Source: CAZOKN01 sp964580525 (GTDB lineage: Bacteria; Pseudomonadota; Alphaproteobacteria; Rickettsiales; UBA6187). From it: a stretch of 64,000 bases of DNA. Positions 8,998-18,284 of this stretch are shown here, one piece after another. The translations under genes were made by a program, and so were the position numbers. The first letter of the stretch is position 1. Every line of letters starts with the position of its first letter. The stretch covers positions 11,014 to 75,013 of the forward strand of contig CAZOKN010000005.1 in assembly GCA_964580525.1 (NCBI GenBank). The letters are read 5' to 3'. The notes below the pieces were generated by a model. The model saw only the letters and a program-made list of their open reading frames with translations. It made no database searches and had not been told where the DNA came from.

Positions 8998-10400
8998 TGA
9001 ATCTTCGCTCAATACACTTTCGCCTTATTAGCTGGTATACGTGCCTTGTGATAGTTGTGTGCATTGGTTTTGGTGCATACACCTATAAAGGGCTACAATC
9101 CCACCTTTATAGCTCTCTAACAAATGCGTTAACAAGACGAACCATTCTTTTGGGGAGGGGGATACTTTCTTTCTTGAACGAGCGTGGCGAAAAATTTACC
9201 ATAAATGAAATTAAAACCATTTTTTCTACCGAAGAAAATAGTCGCTTTATGCGTATCAAATATGATAATGGAAATATTTTTTACATATCTGGATTACCAA
9301 AAAATGAGCTATTTAATCCTGCAGAAATACCAGATTTTAAAGGTGAAGTGACCTCGTCTTCCATGAGAAAATGGAAAATTGATAATGATGCCAGTCTTGT
9401 AATTCTTACTTCGCCTTTTGTTACTTCGAATGGGGTCAAATTTATTATTGAAGTTGGCGAAAATACCGAGAGCATTCAGGATACTCTTAACGCTTTATTG
9501 TTGGCTTTATTTGTGGGACTGCCATTTGTTATTTTTATAACTGCGGGAGGTGGATATTTATTGGTAAAAAATTCCCTGCAGCCTGTAGAAAAAATGAGAA
9601 TTGCTGCAGAGGAAATTTCCCTTAAAAATCTACAGAATCGCCTACCTATTGTACAAACTGGAGATAATATAGAGCATCTATCTAATACGCTAAACAGAAT
9701 GATTAGTAGAATGGAGCAGTCATACCAGCAGGCAAGTCGTTTTTCTGCGGATGCTTCGCATGAGCTTCGCACGCCACTTACTGTAATGAGGGGTGAGTTG
9801 GAATCAATAATTATGGATTCTCATATGCAAAAAAATATCCAGGATAGGATTGGCACGGTCTTAGAGGAAACCAATAGGCTTACCTCAATAACGGAAGGGT
9901 TGCTGGCTATTTCAAGGCTTGATGCTGGAGAAGCTCGAATGAATATAACTTCTTTTGATATTTCTGAGCTTGCCAAAGTAACTTTAGAGCAAATGCGTCT
10001 GTTAGCAGATGAAAAAAATATTACAGTATCATGCGAAGCATATTCAGAAGTTATTGTTGAGGCGGATCCCTCGCGCATAAAACAGGTTATAGTTAATCTT
10101 CTCGATAATGCTATAAAATATACTCCAATTGGCGGTAATATTTCTTTGAAAATTTTTGCTGATAATAAAAAGGCTATTATTGAAGTAGCAGATAATGGCA
10201 TAGGAATTGCCAACACGGAAATATCTAAAATTTTTGAACGTTTTTATCGTGCGGACAAAGCCCGGTCACGCGAACTTGGTGGTACAGGTCTTGGCTTATC
10301 TATAGTTAAATCCATATGCGTGGCACATAATGGTGATATAAAAGTTAGAAGCGAAGAGGGAAAAGGTAGCTGTTTTAGTGTTGAATTGCAGGCGGCTTAA
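8997..10400 (+). CDS. Sensor histidine kinase, CusS-like
   Basis: 467 residues. Two membrane segments (about 10-30 and 165-190) enclose a periplasmic sensor loop of about 130 residues; a HAMP linker follows (190-243). The dimerisation domain has the H-box ADASHELRTPL with phospho-acceptor His255. The ATPase domain has the N-box VNLLDNAIKYTP, the G1 box VADNGIGI and the G2 box GGTGLGLSIVKSI. The architecture matches heavy-metal sensor kinases (CusS/CopS). It phosphorylates the regulator encoded directly upstream. The ligand is not determined. Confidence 0.9.
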   Translation: MNLRSIHFRLISWYTCLVIVVCIGFGAYTYKGLQSHLYSSLTNALTRRTILLGRGILSFLNERGEKFTINEIKTIFSTEENSRFMRIKYDNGNIFYISGLPKNELFNPAEIPDFKGEVTSSSMRKWKIDNDASLVILTSPFVTSNGVKFIIEVGENTESIQDTLNALLLALFVGLPFVIFITAGGGYLLVKNSLQPVEKMRIAAEEISLKNLQNRLPIVQTGDNIEHLSNTLNRMISRMEQSYQQASRFSADASHELRTPLTVMRGELESIIMDSHMQKNIQDRIGTVLEETNRLTSITEGLLAISRLDAGEARMNITSFDISELAKVTLEQMRLLADEKNITVSCEAYSEVIVEADPSRIKQVIVNLLDNAIKYTPIGGNISLKIFADNKKAIIEVADNGIGIANTEISKIFERFYRADKARSRELGGTGLGLSIVKSICVAHNGDIKVRSEEGKGSCFSVELQAA

Positions 10401-10566
10401 CTTAAATAAACGCTCAATAATCAGAAATTTACTATTTCTTCCTATAAATTTTATAAATCGCTAAATTAACATCTTTTGCCCGCTATGCGGCAACCTCATA
10501 AAATTAAATAAACTCAACGAATTCAGAGTGTTTCTGGGATGAAAATATATTTTTCCCAAACAATGC

Positions 10567-10595
10567 TTGACGTATCCCATTATTTAAAGTAAATT
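10567..10595 (+). promoter_or_regulatory. Sigma-70-type promoter of the dcw cluster
   Basis: TTGACG (10567-10572) and TAAATT (10590-10595) are separated by 17 bp. Transcription would start at about 10602, inside the MraZ box array and about 177 bp before the mraZ start codon. Confidence 0.6.
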
Positions 10596-10640
10596 TACCA
10601 TATAAACCCATGTTATCCCATAAATTACCAAAAATGCCCA
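10596..10640 (-). promoter_or_regulatory. MraZ operator: five boxes phased at 10 bp
   Basis: On the plus strand TACCA (10596), ACCCA (10606), TCCCA (10616), TACCA (10626) and GCCCA (10636) recur exactly every 10 bp. On the minus strand they read TGGGN or TGGTA units with 5-nt spacers, the arrangement known for MraZ binding sites upstream of mraZ. Three units keep the full GGG core and two have GGT. The array begins directly after the -10 element, so MraZ bound there should block initiation (autorepression of the cluster). Confidence 0.7.
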
Positions 10641-10778
10641 GCAGGTAGGTGGAAATTGGCGGTAAGGGAAAATATGGGCGGGTGCTGTTAAAAGTAATCT
10701 GGTTCCCTCTTAAGTCAGGTAGGCAAGGGGGACGCCGGTTTCGAAGCGCTAAATAATTTGAGAGGTTGAGGATTTTGA

Positions 10779-11252
10779 ATGGCTTTGTTTTTATCTACAT
10801 ATGTAAATAAGGTGGATAAAAAAGGACGGGTTTCCGTTCCTGCCAATTTCCGTACTGCGCTCTCAAAGGAAGATTATAAAGGAATTATTGTTTACTCATC
10901 TTTCGTCAATGGTTGCATAGAAGCTTGTGGCATGGACAGAATTGAAAGATTGAGTGAGAGCATTGATAGTTTGGATCCTTATTCAGATCAAAGAGATGCT
11001 TTTGCTGCGACTATTCTTGGGGGTAGTATGCAGTTGCCATTTGATAGCGAAGGTCGCGTTATGTTGCCTGAGAATCTTATGGAAGAAGCAGGAATAAGTG
11101 AACAGGCTGTTTTTGTGGGAAAAGGGGCTACATTTGAAATATGGGAGCCTAAAGCATTTGAGGTTTACGCTGGTAAGGCTAAAGACCTTGCCAAAAGGGA
11201 GCGTGCAAGCCTGAGATTGGCTTCTCGTGACACTAGAGGGAGTGATAAGTGA
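10779..11252 (+). CDS. mraZ: Transcriptional regulator MraZ
   Basis: 157 residues, the usual length. Two SpoVT-AbrB-like MraZ repeats: residues 8-55 with VNKVDKKGRVSVPANFR, and about 80-130 with QLPFDSEGRVMLPENLM. MraZ forms a ring-shaped oligomer that binds TGGG repeats in its own promoter. Such repeats lie upstream at 10596-10640. It is the first gene of the cluster; its TGA overlaps the rsmH start. Confidence 0.96.
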   Translation: MALFLSTYVNKVDKKGRVSVPANFRTALSKEDYKGIIVYSSFVNGCIEACGMDRIERLSESIDSLDPYSDQRDAFAATILGGSMQLPFDSEGRVMLPENLMEEAGISEQAVFVGKGATFEIWEPKAFEVYAGKAKDLAKRERASLRLASRDTRGSDK

Positions 11253-12196
11253 TGATATCATTTCCGCGTCATATACCTGTCTTATTAAATGAGATGACAG
11301 AGTATATGGCTCCGTGTGACGGTGAAGTTTATGTTGATGGTACTTTTGGTGCTGGTGGTTATAGTCGCGCATTGCTTGAAAAAGCAGACTGCAAAGTTTA
11401 TGCGATTGACCGTGACCCCAGCGTCAAGGAGCTTGCAAAGGATTTGCAGAAAGAATTTCCAGGTAGGATTGAACTTTTGCTGGGTAGATTTAGTGAGATG
11501 GAAGAGCTTCTTAAGGAAGCAGGAATTTCTGGTGTTAATGGCGTTGTACTTGATATCGGTGTTTCATCCATGCAAATCGACACTGCTGAAAGAGGATTTT
11601 CTTTTATGAAAGACGGCCCTCTAGACATGAGAATGAGCGATAATGGGCCTGATGCTGCATATGTTGTTAATAATTCGTCTGAGCGGGAACTTGCAAATAT
11701 AATTTATAAATTAGGTGGCGAACATAAATCGCGCAGAGTTGCAAGAGCCATAGTTGAGGCGAGAGCTATAGAACCGATAACTACCACCAAGAGATTGGCG
11801 GATATTGTACGTTCGGTTGTAAGAGCTTCTAAAGATCAATTGGATCCTGCTACGCGTACATTTCAGGCGCTTAGGATATGGGTGAACGACGAGCTTGGTG
11901 AGCTTAAAAAGGCTATTGAAGCGGCAGAAAGGATATTGCTTCCTGAAGGCAGGCTTGTCGTTATTACCTTCCATTCTTTAGAAGATTCTATAGTTAAAGA
12001 ATTCTTTAACTTGAAAAGTGGAAAACATGCTGGTATATCGCGCCACGTACCGTTTTCCCCGGATGAGCAAGTTGAGGATAAAAATACTTTAAAATTGCTT
12101 ACGAAAAAGCCGGTAATTCCGGGTGAAAATGAAGTTAACGAAAACGTTCGTTCCAGATCAGCAAAGCTAAGAGCCGCTATCAGAACTAACGTTTAA
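11252..12196 (+). CDS. rsmH: 16S rRNA (cytosine(1402)-N(4))-methyltransferase
   Basis: 314 residues. Methylates N4 of C1402 in 16S rRNA using S-adenosylmethionine. It starts with RHIPVLLNEM, followed by the SAM-binding GTFGAGGYSRALLE and IDRDP segments; later landmarks are LDIGVSSMQID, ERGFSFMKDGPLDMRM and VITFHSLEDSIVK, all typical of RsmH (MraW). The ATG at 11252 shares one base with the mraZ TGA; a GTG at 11249 is an alternative. The ribosome binding site AGAGGGAG lies at 11235-11242. Second gene of the dcw cluster. Confidence 0.96.
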   Translation: MISFPRHIPVLLNEMTEYMAPCDGEVYVDGTFGAGGYSRALLEKADCKVYAIDRDPSVKELAKDLQKEFPGRIELLLGRFSEMEELLKEAGISGVNGVVLDIGVSSMQIDTAERGFSFMKDGPLDMRMSDNGPDAAYVVNNSSERELANIIYKLGGEHKSRRVARAIVEARAIEPITTTKRLADIVRSVVRASKDQLDPATRTFQALRIWVNDELGELKKAIEAAERILLPEGRLVVITFHSLEDSIVKEFFNLKSGKHAGISRHVPFSPDEQVEDKNTLKLLTKKPVIPGENEVNENVRSRSAKLRAAIRTNV

Positions 12197-12207
12197 AAAG
12201 GAATAAA

Positions 12208-12564
12208 ATGAGAAAACATGTAGTTTTTTTAGTATTGATTGTTTTGGCGCTTAACATAATTGGATTATTCCAGGTTAAGCATAAGGTGCAGAACTTGAGA
12301 AAAGATCTGTCCGAAATAAACAGACAATTACTGGAAACAAAAGAAGAAGTGAATGTACTAAATGCTGAGTGGGCTTATTTAAATCAGCCTGAGAGAATAA
12401 AGCGTCTTGCTGATGCATATCTTGGTATGCATTATGCCACTGTAGCACAGGTTAAAAATATGGATGATATGAAGTCTCAATATATGCTTGCTTCGCAAGA
12501 TAGTAAAACTCCTTCTGTAACTCCAACATTAAAGCCTATATTGTCTAGCTTAAGGAGATACTAG
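12208..12564 (+). CDS. ftsL: Cell division protein FtsL
   Basis: 118 residues with one N-terminal membrane segment (about 4-22), then a coiled coil (about 24-60) with the LNAEWAYLNQPERIKRLAD segment typical of alphaproteobacterial FtsL. It is a bitopic divisome protein acting with FtsB and FtsQ to activate FtsWI. Sequence conservation is low, so the call leans on topology and on its position between rsmH and ftsI, its usual place. It abuts ftsI with no spacer. Confidence 0.88.
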   Translation: MRKHVVFLVLIVLALNIIGLFQVKHKVQNLRKDLSEINRQLLETKEEVNVLNAEWAYLNQPERIKRLADAYLGMHYATVAQVKNMDDMKSQYMLASQDSKTPSVTPTLKPILSSLRRY

Positions 12565-14334
12565 ATGTCATTCTCTCACAACGAGCCCGAAGTGGAGAGC
12601 GACGTTAAGGTTATCAAAATAGGCACTGCAACCCCAGAAGCTATAAAAATTAGTAAAGGCAGATTAGTTGTTGTTATAGCAATGTTTGCTTTGGCATTTT
12701 GTGTGTTATCTATCAGAGTTTTAGATTTATCAATTATAGGCGGTAATACTGATGTTTCTTCAAATGCTAGTGAGGAGGATTTGGGAGAGCAGGGTGAATA
12801 CGTAAAAACTCGTGCTGATATAGTTGATAGAAATGGCATCTTGCTGGCAGTTAATCTTTCTACTGCATCTTTATACGCGAATCCTAAGGTTCTTTTGGAT
12901 GTTAATGAAGCGGTAAAAAAGATTATAACAGTTTTTCCTGAAATGAAAGCTGATTCGCTAAAGGAAAAGTTGGCATCTGATAAAAATTTTGTGTGGATAA
13001 AAAGAAATTTAACACCTGATGATCAGTATAAAGTTAATGCTTTAGGTATACCCGGCCTTTATTTTAAAAGCGAAGATAGAAGGGTTTATCCTTATAAAAA
13101 TCTTTTGTCACATGTTCTTGGTTTTGTAGGAATTGATGGTAATGGTCTTGCTGGAATTGAAAAAGGTTTTGATTCGTATCTTAAGGGTAAAAATTCATCT
13201 GAAGGAACTGATGAGCCACTAAGGCTTTCTGTGGATATACGTGCACAAAGCGTTGTGCATGAAGTTTTGGCAAATACTATTTCTGAATTTAAAGCGCAAG
13301 GTGGAACTGCGATAGTTATGGATGCCAACACTGGCGAAGTTATTTCTTTAGCCAGCTTTCCTGATTTTGATCCTAATGATCCTGGCGTATCATCTCCTGA
13401 ATCAAAGTTTAATCGTGCAACTTCTGCTGTTTATGAAATGGGATCAACATTTAAAACATTCAATATGGCATTAGGTTTTGAGCTCGGTGCTATTGATATG
13501 AAAGGCAGTTATGATGTTTCTGAGCCTATACATATAGGAAGATTCTTTATTAAGGATTTTCACCCAAAAAAGGGTAGATTAACTATTCCTGAAATATTTA
13601 TGTATTCGTCGAATATAGGTTCTGTAAAAATTGCTTTAGATGTTGGGGCCGAATCGCAGAGACAATTTTTACATCGACTTGGTTTACTAAGTGGTCTTGA
13701 TATTGAATTACCTGAAGTTGCGGGGCCTTTATATCCTTCAAAATGGAGTAAAATAAGTTCTATGACCATATCGTATGGGCATGGAATTGCTGTAACTCCA
13801 ATTCACGTTATAAGAGCAACAGCGGCATTAGTTAATGGTGGTATTCTTCATAAAGCGACTATTTTAAAACAAGGCGACCCTGCGCGTATAAAAGGAGATA
13901 GAGTTGTAAGTAAACTTACATCTGATAGGATAAGAAAATTATTACGGTTGGTAGTTGAGCATGGAACTGGTGATAAAGCTGACGCAGAGGGATATCTGGT
14001 TGGCGGAAAAACTGGAACGGCAGATAAACCTGATAATGGAAAATATAATACTAAATCTCTTATATCTTCCTTTATAGGTGCATTTCCTATGAACAAGCCA
14101 AAATATGTTGTGTTTGCGATGGTTGACCAGCCGGTTGGTAATAAAAAAACTGGTGGATTTGCGACAGGAGGAATGGTTGCTGCTCCTGCAGTTAAGGAAA
14201 TTATTGAAAGGATATCCCCGATTTTGGGTGTTATGCCTGTAGATGCTAACGATGCTAAAATTAGAAAAGAGTTCTGGTATGATTATGAGCACAAGTCTGA
14301 AGAGGAAAACACTCCGACTGCAGAAGATTTTTAG
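12565..14334 (+). CDS. ftsI: Septal peptidoglycan transpeptidase FtsI (PBP3)
   Basis: 589 residues. A short cytoplasmic tail and a single membrane anchor (about 33-55) precede a pedestal domain and a penicillin-binding transpeptidase domain. Active-site motifs: S294-T-F-K (EMGSTFKTF), SSN at 348-350, and KTGT at 482-485. It cross-links septal peptidoglycan with its partner FtsW, encoded downstream. The start directly follows the ftsL stop, with an AAGGAG ribosome binding site inside ftsL. Its 3' end overlaps the murE start by about 56 bp. Confidence 0.96.
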   Translation: MSFSHNEPEVESDVKVIKIGTATPEAIKISKGRLVVVIAMFALAFCVLSIRVLDLSIIGGNTDVSSNASEEDLGEQGEYVKTRADIVDRNGILLAVNLSTASLYANPKVLLDVNEAVKKIITVFPEMKADSLKEKLASDKNFVWIKRNLTPDDQYKVNALGIPGLYFKSEDRRVYPYKNLLSHVLGFVGIDGNGLAGIEKGFDSYLKGKNSSEGTDEPLRLSVDIRAQSVVHEVLANTISEFKAQGGTAIVMDANTGEVISLASFPDFDPNDPGVSSPESKFNRATSAVYEMGSTFKTFNMALGFELGAIDMKGSYDVSEPIHIGRFFIKDFHPKKGRLTIPEIFMYSSNIGSVKIALDVGAESQRQFLHRLGLLSGLDIELPEVAGPLYPSKWSKISSMTISYGHGIAVTPIHVIRATAALVNGGILHKATILKQGDPARIKGDRVVSKLTSDRIRKLLRLVVEHGTGDKADAEGYLVGGKTGTADKPDNGKYNTKSLISSFIGAFPMNKPKYVVFAMVDQPVGNKKTGGFATGGMVAAPAVKEIIERISPILGVMPVDANDAKIRKEFWYDYEHKSEEENTPTAEDF

Positions 14335-15808
14335 TAAAATTCCTTCTGTAAAAATTGAAGAAAAATTCAAGGATCTTGAAATTACCGGCATTGCAATTGA
14401 TTCAAGAAAAGTGGGAGAAGATTTTCTTTTTGGCGCTATGAAGGGTGCTAACGCAGATGGTGGACAGTTTATTGGTTCGGCAATTAAATCCGGCGCCAGA
14501 GTTATATTATGTGATATTGATTCTGATATCGCAGTTCCAGATTCGGTATGTTTGATTAAACATGAGAATCCACGCCGTGTATTTAGTCTTATTGCTGCAG
14601 AATTTTATGATAAACAGCCTGAAGTTATTGCTGCAGTTACAGGCACAAACGGAAAAACATCAACAGTACATTTTTGTCGTGAAATTTGGAAAAACCTTGG
14701 CAAAGAATCGGCTAGTATAGGCACTGTTGGTATTTATAACGACAAAGTCAAATTTGATAATTCTGGTGCATCACTTACCACGCCTGATCCTGTAAAGTTG
14801 CATGAATCTTTGGCAAAACTTGCTGATTCTGGCATCACACATCTTGCGATGGAAGCATCAAGCCATGGGCTTAGTCAATATCGCCTTGATGGTGTGAAGG
14901 TAAAAGTTGCGGCGTTTAGTAATTTAACGCGCGATCATTTGGATTATCACGGCACTTTTGAAAATTACCTACAAGCCAAACTAAGGCTTTTTGATGAAGT
15001 TATGGAGGATGGCGGCGTTGCAGTTTTAAATGCTGATGTACCTGAATATTCCAAAATTGCTGAGATATGTAAAAAGCGTCATCATAAAATCATCTCTTAT
15101 GGATTATATGGTAAAGATAAGCAGCGAAATTATATAGATATTTTTAAGATAGTGCCCACATCTGATGGTCAACAGATATCTTTTGAAATATTAGGAAAGG
15201 TTTATAACATAAATACCCATTTAATAGGCGAATTTCAGGCTTATAATATTTTATGTGCATTGGCGATGGTTTTAGCTTCTGGTTGTAATGTCGATGAAGC
15301 GGTTGCTGCTATACCGCACATTACTTGTGTACCTGGTCGTATGGAAAAAGTTATGGTTCCATCTTTTCCTTCTTCTGTATTTGTTGATTATGCCCACACG
15401 CCAGATGCTCTTGAAAAAGCTATAAAAGTTTTGCGTCCGCACACGAAAGGTAAATTATGGGTGGTGTTTGGTTGTGGTGGTGACAGGGATAAAGGTAAGC
15501 GTCCTCTTATGGGTGAGGTAGCTTTTAAATTTGCGGATAATGTAATTGTAACAGATGACAATCCGCGTAGCGAAAAGCCTGAAACTATAAGAAAAGAAAT
15601 ATTAGCTGCATGTAAAAATGCTGAAGAAATTGGCGATAGGCATAAAGCAATTGAAAAAGCAATTTCGCTTCTACAAAAAGGCGATAGTTTATTGATAGCA
15701 GGTAAAGGGCACGAAAAAACCCAAACTGTAGGAAATGATACTTTTCCTTTTGATGATGTTGTTGTATCAAAAGAAGTGATGGAAAAAATAAGAGGAAAAA
15801 ATGCCTGA
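14279..15808 (+). CDS. murE: UDP-MurNAc-L-Ala-D-Glu:meso-DAP ligase MurE
   Basis: About 509 residues. Adds meso-diaminopimelate to UDP-MurNAc-dipeptide in the cytoplasm. It has the Mur ligase domains: N-terminal with DSRKV (41-45), central with ATP loop TGTNGKTST (121-129), and C-terminal with DNPR at about 427-430, the motif that marks meso-DAP rather than lysine specificity. Start chosen at the ATG at 14279 because AAGAG lies 7 nt upstream; the ATG at 14285 is also possible. Either start overlaps the ftsI 3' end, implying translational coupling. Confidence 0.95.
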   Translation: MIMSTSLKRKTLRLQKIFSKIPSVKIEEKFKDLEITGIAIDSRKVGEDFLFGAMKGANADGGQFIGSAIKSGARVILCDIDSDIAVPDSVCLIKHENPRRVFSLIAAEFYDKQPEVIAAVTGTNGKTSTVHFCREIWKNLGKESASIGTVGIYNDKVKFDNSGASLTTPDPVKLHESLAKLADSGITHLAMEASSHGLSQYRLDGVKVKVAAFSNLTRDHLDYHGTFENYLQAKLRLFDEVMEDGGVAVLNADVPEYSKIAEICKKRHHKIISYGLYGKDKQRNYIDIFKIVPTSDGQQISFEILGKVYNINTHLIGEFQAYNILCALAMVLASGCNVDEAVAAIPHITCVPGRMEKVMVPSFPSSVFVDYAHTPDALEKAIKVLRPHTKGKLWVVFGCGGDRDKGKRPLMGEVAFKFADNVIVTDDNPRSEKPETIRKEILAACKNAEEIGDRHKAIEKAISLLQKGDSLLIAGKGHEKTQTVGNDTFPFDDVVVSKEVMEKIRGKNA

Positions 15809-17201
15809 AATTATATGGGATAGTAATGATGCGGAACAGGCAACTGGAGGCAGCAGTACAAAAAATTGGCAGGCAAGTGGCGTTTGTATCGATAGCCGAA
15901 AAATCCAAAAAGGTGATTTGTTTATTGCTATTATTGGTGAAAACCAGGATGGGCACAAATATGTAGCAAGTGCTTTGGAAAAAGGCGCTGCGGCTGCGAT
16001 TGTAAATTTTGTTCCTGAAGATGTTGCGCAAGATGCTCCATTGCTTGTTGTTGAAGATACTACCGAAGCTCTATGGGATTTAGCTAAATTTAGCAGAGAG
16101 CGTATGAAGGCGAAGGTTATCGCAGTAACTGGTAGCGTTGGTAAAACTAGTACCAAGGAAATGTTGGCGGCTGCTTTAAGCGGGCAGGGCAGGGTTTATT
16201 ACACTGAAGGAAATCTTAATAATCATTATGGTTTGCCGCTAAGTATGAGTCGCGTTGTAAAAGACACAAATTACTGCGTGTTTGAACTTGGTATGAATCA
16301 TCCTGGAGAAATTTCGCCTTTGTCAGTTTTGGCGCAGCCTGATGTTGCTATTATCACAACTGTTGAAGCGGTGCATTTACAATATTTTGAATCTGTTGAG
16401 CAAATTGCAGATGCAAAAGCAGAAATTTTTGATGGTGTTAAAACAGGTGGTGCGGTTATTTTAAACAGAGATAATCCACATTTCGAAAAGCTAAAAGCTC
16501 TTGCTGCTAGCAAAGGAATTGAAAGAAAATTTTGTTTTGGTCGAGCACAAAAATCTGATTTTAAGTTATTGGAATATAAAGACTCTCTTGAAGGTGGAGA
16601 AGTTAAAGTAGTTTGTAAAGATAGAGAATTAACTTATAAAATTGGTATAGCGGGTGAGCACCAAGCTTTAAACTCATTGGCTGTTTTGGCTGCAATAGAT
16701 TCTGTTGGTGGAGATATAAAAAAAGCGGCAAAACAATTTGAAAATTTTTCTGCAAAAGATGGTCGTGGCAAACGTTATCATTTAAACGGTATAACAATAA
16801 TTGATGATTGTTATAATGCCAGCCCGGCTTCTGTTTCTGCAGCGCTGAAAGTTTTGGGTGGTGTAAAAAAACATTGTGGGGGGAGGGCGGTCGCTATTTT
16901 GGGCGATATGTTTGAGCTTGGCGATGATGCTTCCCAAATGCATGCAGCTTTGCAAAAAAAACTGGTGGATAACGACATAGATGTGTTATTTGCTGCTGGT
17001 ACGATAATAAAGAGTTTATATGATTCCTGTGCTGAATCAATGCGTGGTGGTTTTGAATCAAGCTCGCAAGTTTTAGCCCCTGTTGCTTTTGCCAACCTTA
17101 AAGAAGGCGATATCGTTTTGATTAAGGGATCCAGGGGAATGAAAATGGAAAATGTGTTGAACCATATCTTACAAGAAGGTCAGAAAAAAAATGCTGTATA
17201 G
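15801..17201 (+). CDS. murF: UDP-MurNAc-tripeptide:D-Ala-D-Ala ligase MurF
   Basis: 466 residues. Adds D-Ala-D-Ala to UDP-MurNAc-tripeptide, the last cytoplasmic nucleotide step. ATP loop VTGSVGKTSTKE at 109-120; later DDCYNASPASV and the GDMFELG segment typical of MurF. It overlaps murE by 8 bp; the GAGGAAAA stretch before its ATG serves as ribosome binding site. The C-terminus overlaps mraY by 11 bp. Length is normal. Confidence 0.95.
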   Translation: MPEIIWDSNDAEQATGGSSTKNWQASGVCIDSRKIQKGDLFIAIIGENQDGHKYVASALEKGAAAAIVNFVPEDVAQDAPLLVVEDTTEALWDLAKFSRERMKAKVIAVTGSVGKTSTKEMLAAALSGQGRVYYTEGNLNNHYGLPLSMSRVVKDTNYCVFELGMNHPGEISPLSVLAQPDVAIITTVEAVHLQYFESVEQIADAKAEIFDGVKTGGAVILNRDNPHFEKLKALAASKGIERKFCFGRAQKSDFKLLEYKDSLEGGEVKVVCKDRELTYKIGIAGEHQALNSLAVLAAIDSVGGDIKKAAKQFENFSAKDGRGKRYHLNGITIIDDCYNASPASVSAALKVLGGVKKHCGGRAVAILGDMFELGDDASQMHAALQKKLVDNDIDVLFAAGTIIKSLYDSCAESMRGGFESSSQVLAPVAFANLKEGDIVLIKGSRGMKMENVLNHILQEGQKKNAV

Positions 17202-18279
17202 CTTACTTGTTCCACTAATAGAAGATTATAAATTTCTAAATTTATTTCGCTATATAACTTTCAGAAGTATGGGTGCAGTTTTAACTGCTCTTTTGATTAG
17301 CTTTGTCATTGGGCCAAAAATTATTGCATGGCTAAAAAAGAAACAAAATGAAGGGCAGCCTATCAGAACTGATGGTCCGCAAAGTCATATGTCAAAAAAA
17401 GGCACGCCTACTATGGGCGGTCTGATGATTTTATTTTCAATGTTTGTTTCTACATTGCTGTGGGCAGATTTAAAAAATAGTTATGTATGGATAGTTCTGT
17501 TTGTTACTGCCGGTTTTGGCGTTTTGGGATTTGTTGATGATTATTTGAAAGTAACGAAAAAAAATACCAAAGGCGTTTCAGGAAAATTAAAAATATTAGC
17601 GCAGATAGCTATATCTTTTGTAGCGGCAGTTTGTATTCAGAAAGTTGCGGCGCAAGGTCAGGCGTCGCATTTATCAGTTCCGTTCTTAAAGGATCTTGTT
17701 ATAGATCTTGGCTTGTTTTACATACCGTTTGTTATGGTTGTTATGATTGGTGCATCAAATGCAGTTAATTTAACTGACGGTTTGGATGGTCTTGCTATAG
17801 GTCCAATCATGATAGCAACTGCGTGTTTTGGTTTGATAAGTTACTTAGTTGGTAATTCACAATTTTCTAGCTATTTACAAATTATTGCAGTTCCAGGAAC
17901 TGGCGAATTGGTAATTTTCTGTACGGCCTTGATAGGTGCCGGTTTAGGTTTTTTATGGTTTAATGCCCCACCGGCAAAAGTTTTTATGGGTGACACTGGT
18001 AGTCTTGCCTTGGGTGGTTCTCTTGGAGTAATAAGCGTTATAACCAAACATGAAATTGTACTTTCTATAATAGGTGGTTTGTTTGTTATGGAAGCAATTT
18101 CTGTGATAATCCAGGTTTATTATTTTAAATTTACTGGTGGAAAACGCTTTTTTGCTATGGCTCCTATACACCATCATTTTGAGAAGAAAGGGTGGTCGGA
18201 ATCTACTGTTGTTATAAGATTTTGGATAATAGCTATTATCTTTGCTCTGATAGGTCTTTCAACGTTGAAATTAAGGTAA
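17191..18279 (+). CDS. mraY: Phospho-MurNAc-pentapeptide transferase MraY
   Basis: 362 residues, polytopic membrane protein with about ten hydrophobic helices. Transfers phospho-MurNAc-pentapeptide to undecaprenyl phosphate, forming lipid I. Family landmarks: KKGTPTMGG near 70, the VDDYLK metal-binding Asp pair near 115, NLTDGLDGLA near 195, MGDTGSLALGG near 270 and the PIHHHFE histidine motif near 327. Overlaps the murF end and is followed closely by murD. Confidence 0.96.
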   Translation: MLYSLLVPLIEDYKFLNLFRYITFRSMGAVLTALLISFVIGPKIIAWLKKKQNEGQPIRTDGPQSHMSKKGTPTMGGLMILFSMFVSTLLWADLKNSYVWIVLFVTAGFGVLGFVDDYLKVTKKNTKGVSGKLKILAQIAISFVAAVCIQKVAAQGQASHLSVPFLKDLVIDLGLFYIPFVMVVMIGASNAVNLTDGLDGLAIGPIMIATACFGLISYLVGNSQFSSYLQIIAVPGTGELVIFCTALIGAGLGFLWFNAPPAKVFMGDTGSLALGGSLGVISVITKHEIVLSIIGGLFVMEAISVIIQVYYFKFTGGKRFFAMAPIHHHFEKKGWSESTVVIRFWIIAIIFALIGLSTLKLR

Positions 18280-18284
18280 GATTT

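Larger units (their letters stand above)
10401..10778 (+). other. 378-bp intergenic leader of the dcw cluster
   Basis: The region holds the promoter and MraZ box array described separately. The remaining 138 bp upstream of mraZ is more GC-rich than the first half and forms a long untranslated leader. I see no open frame, tRNA or recognisable small RNA in it. Confidence 0.5.

Noticed and set aside
10641..10778. Possible RNase P or other structured RNA upstream of mraZ, suggested by GC-rich sequence
   Set aside because: None of the conserved RNase P core segments (for example GAGGAAAGTCC) is present.
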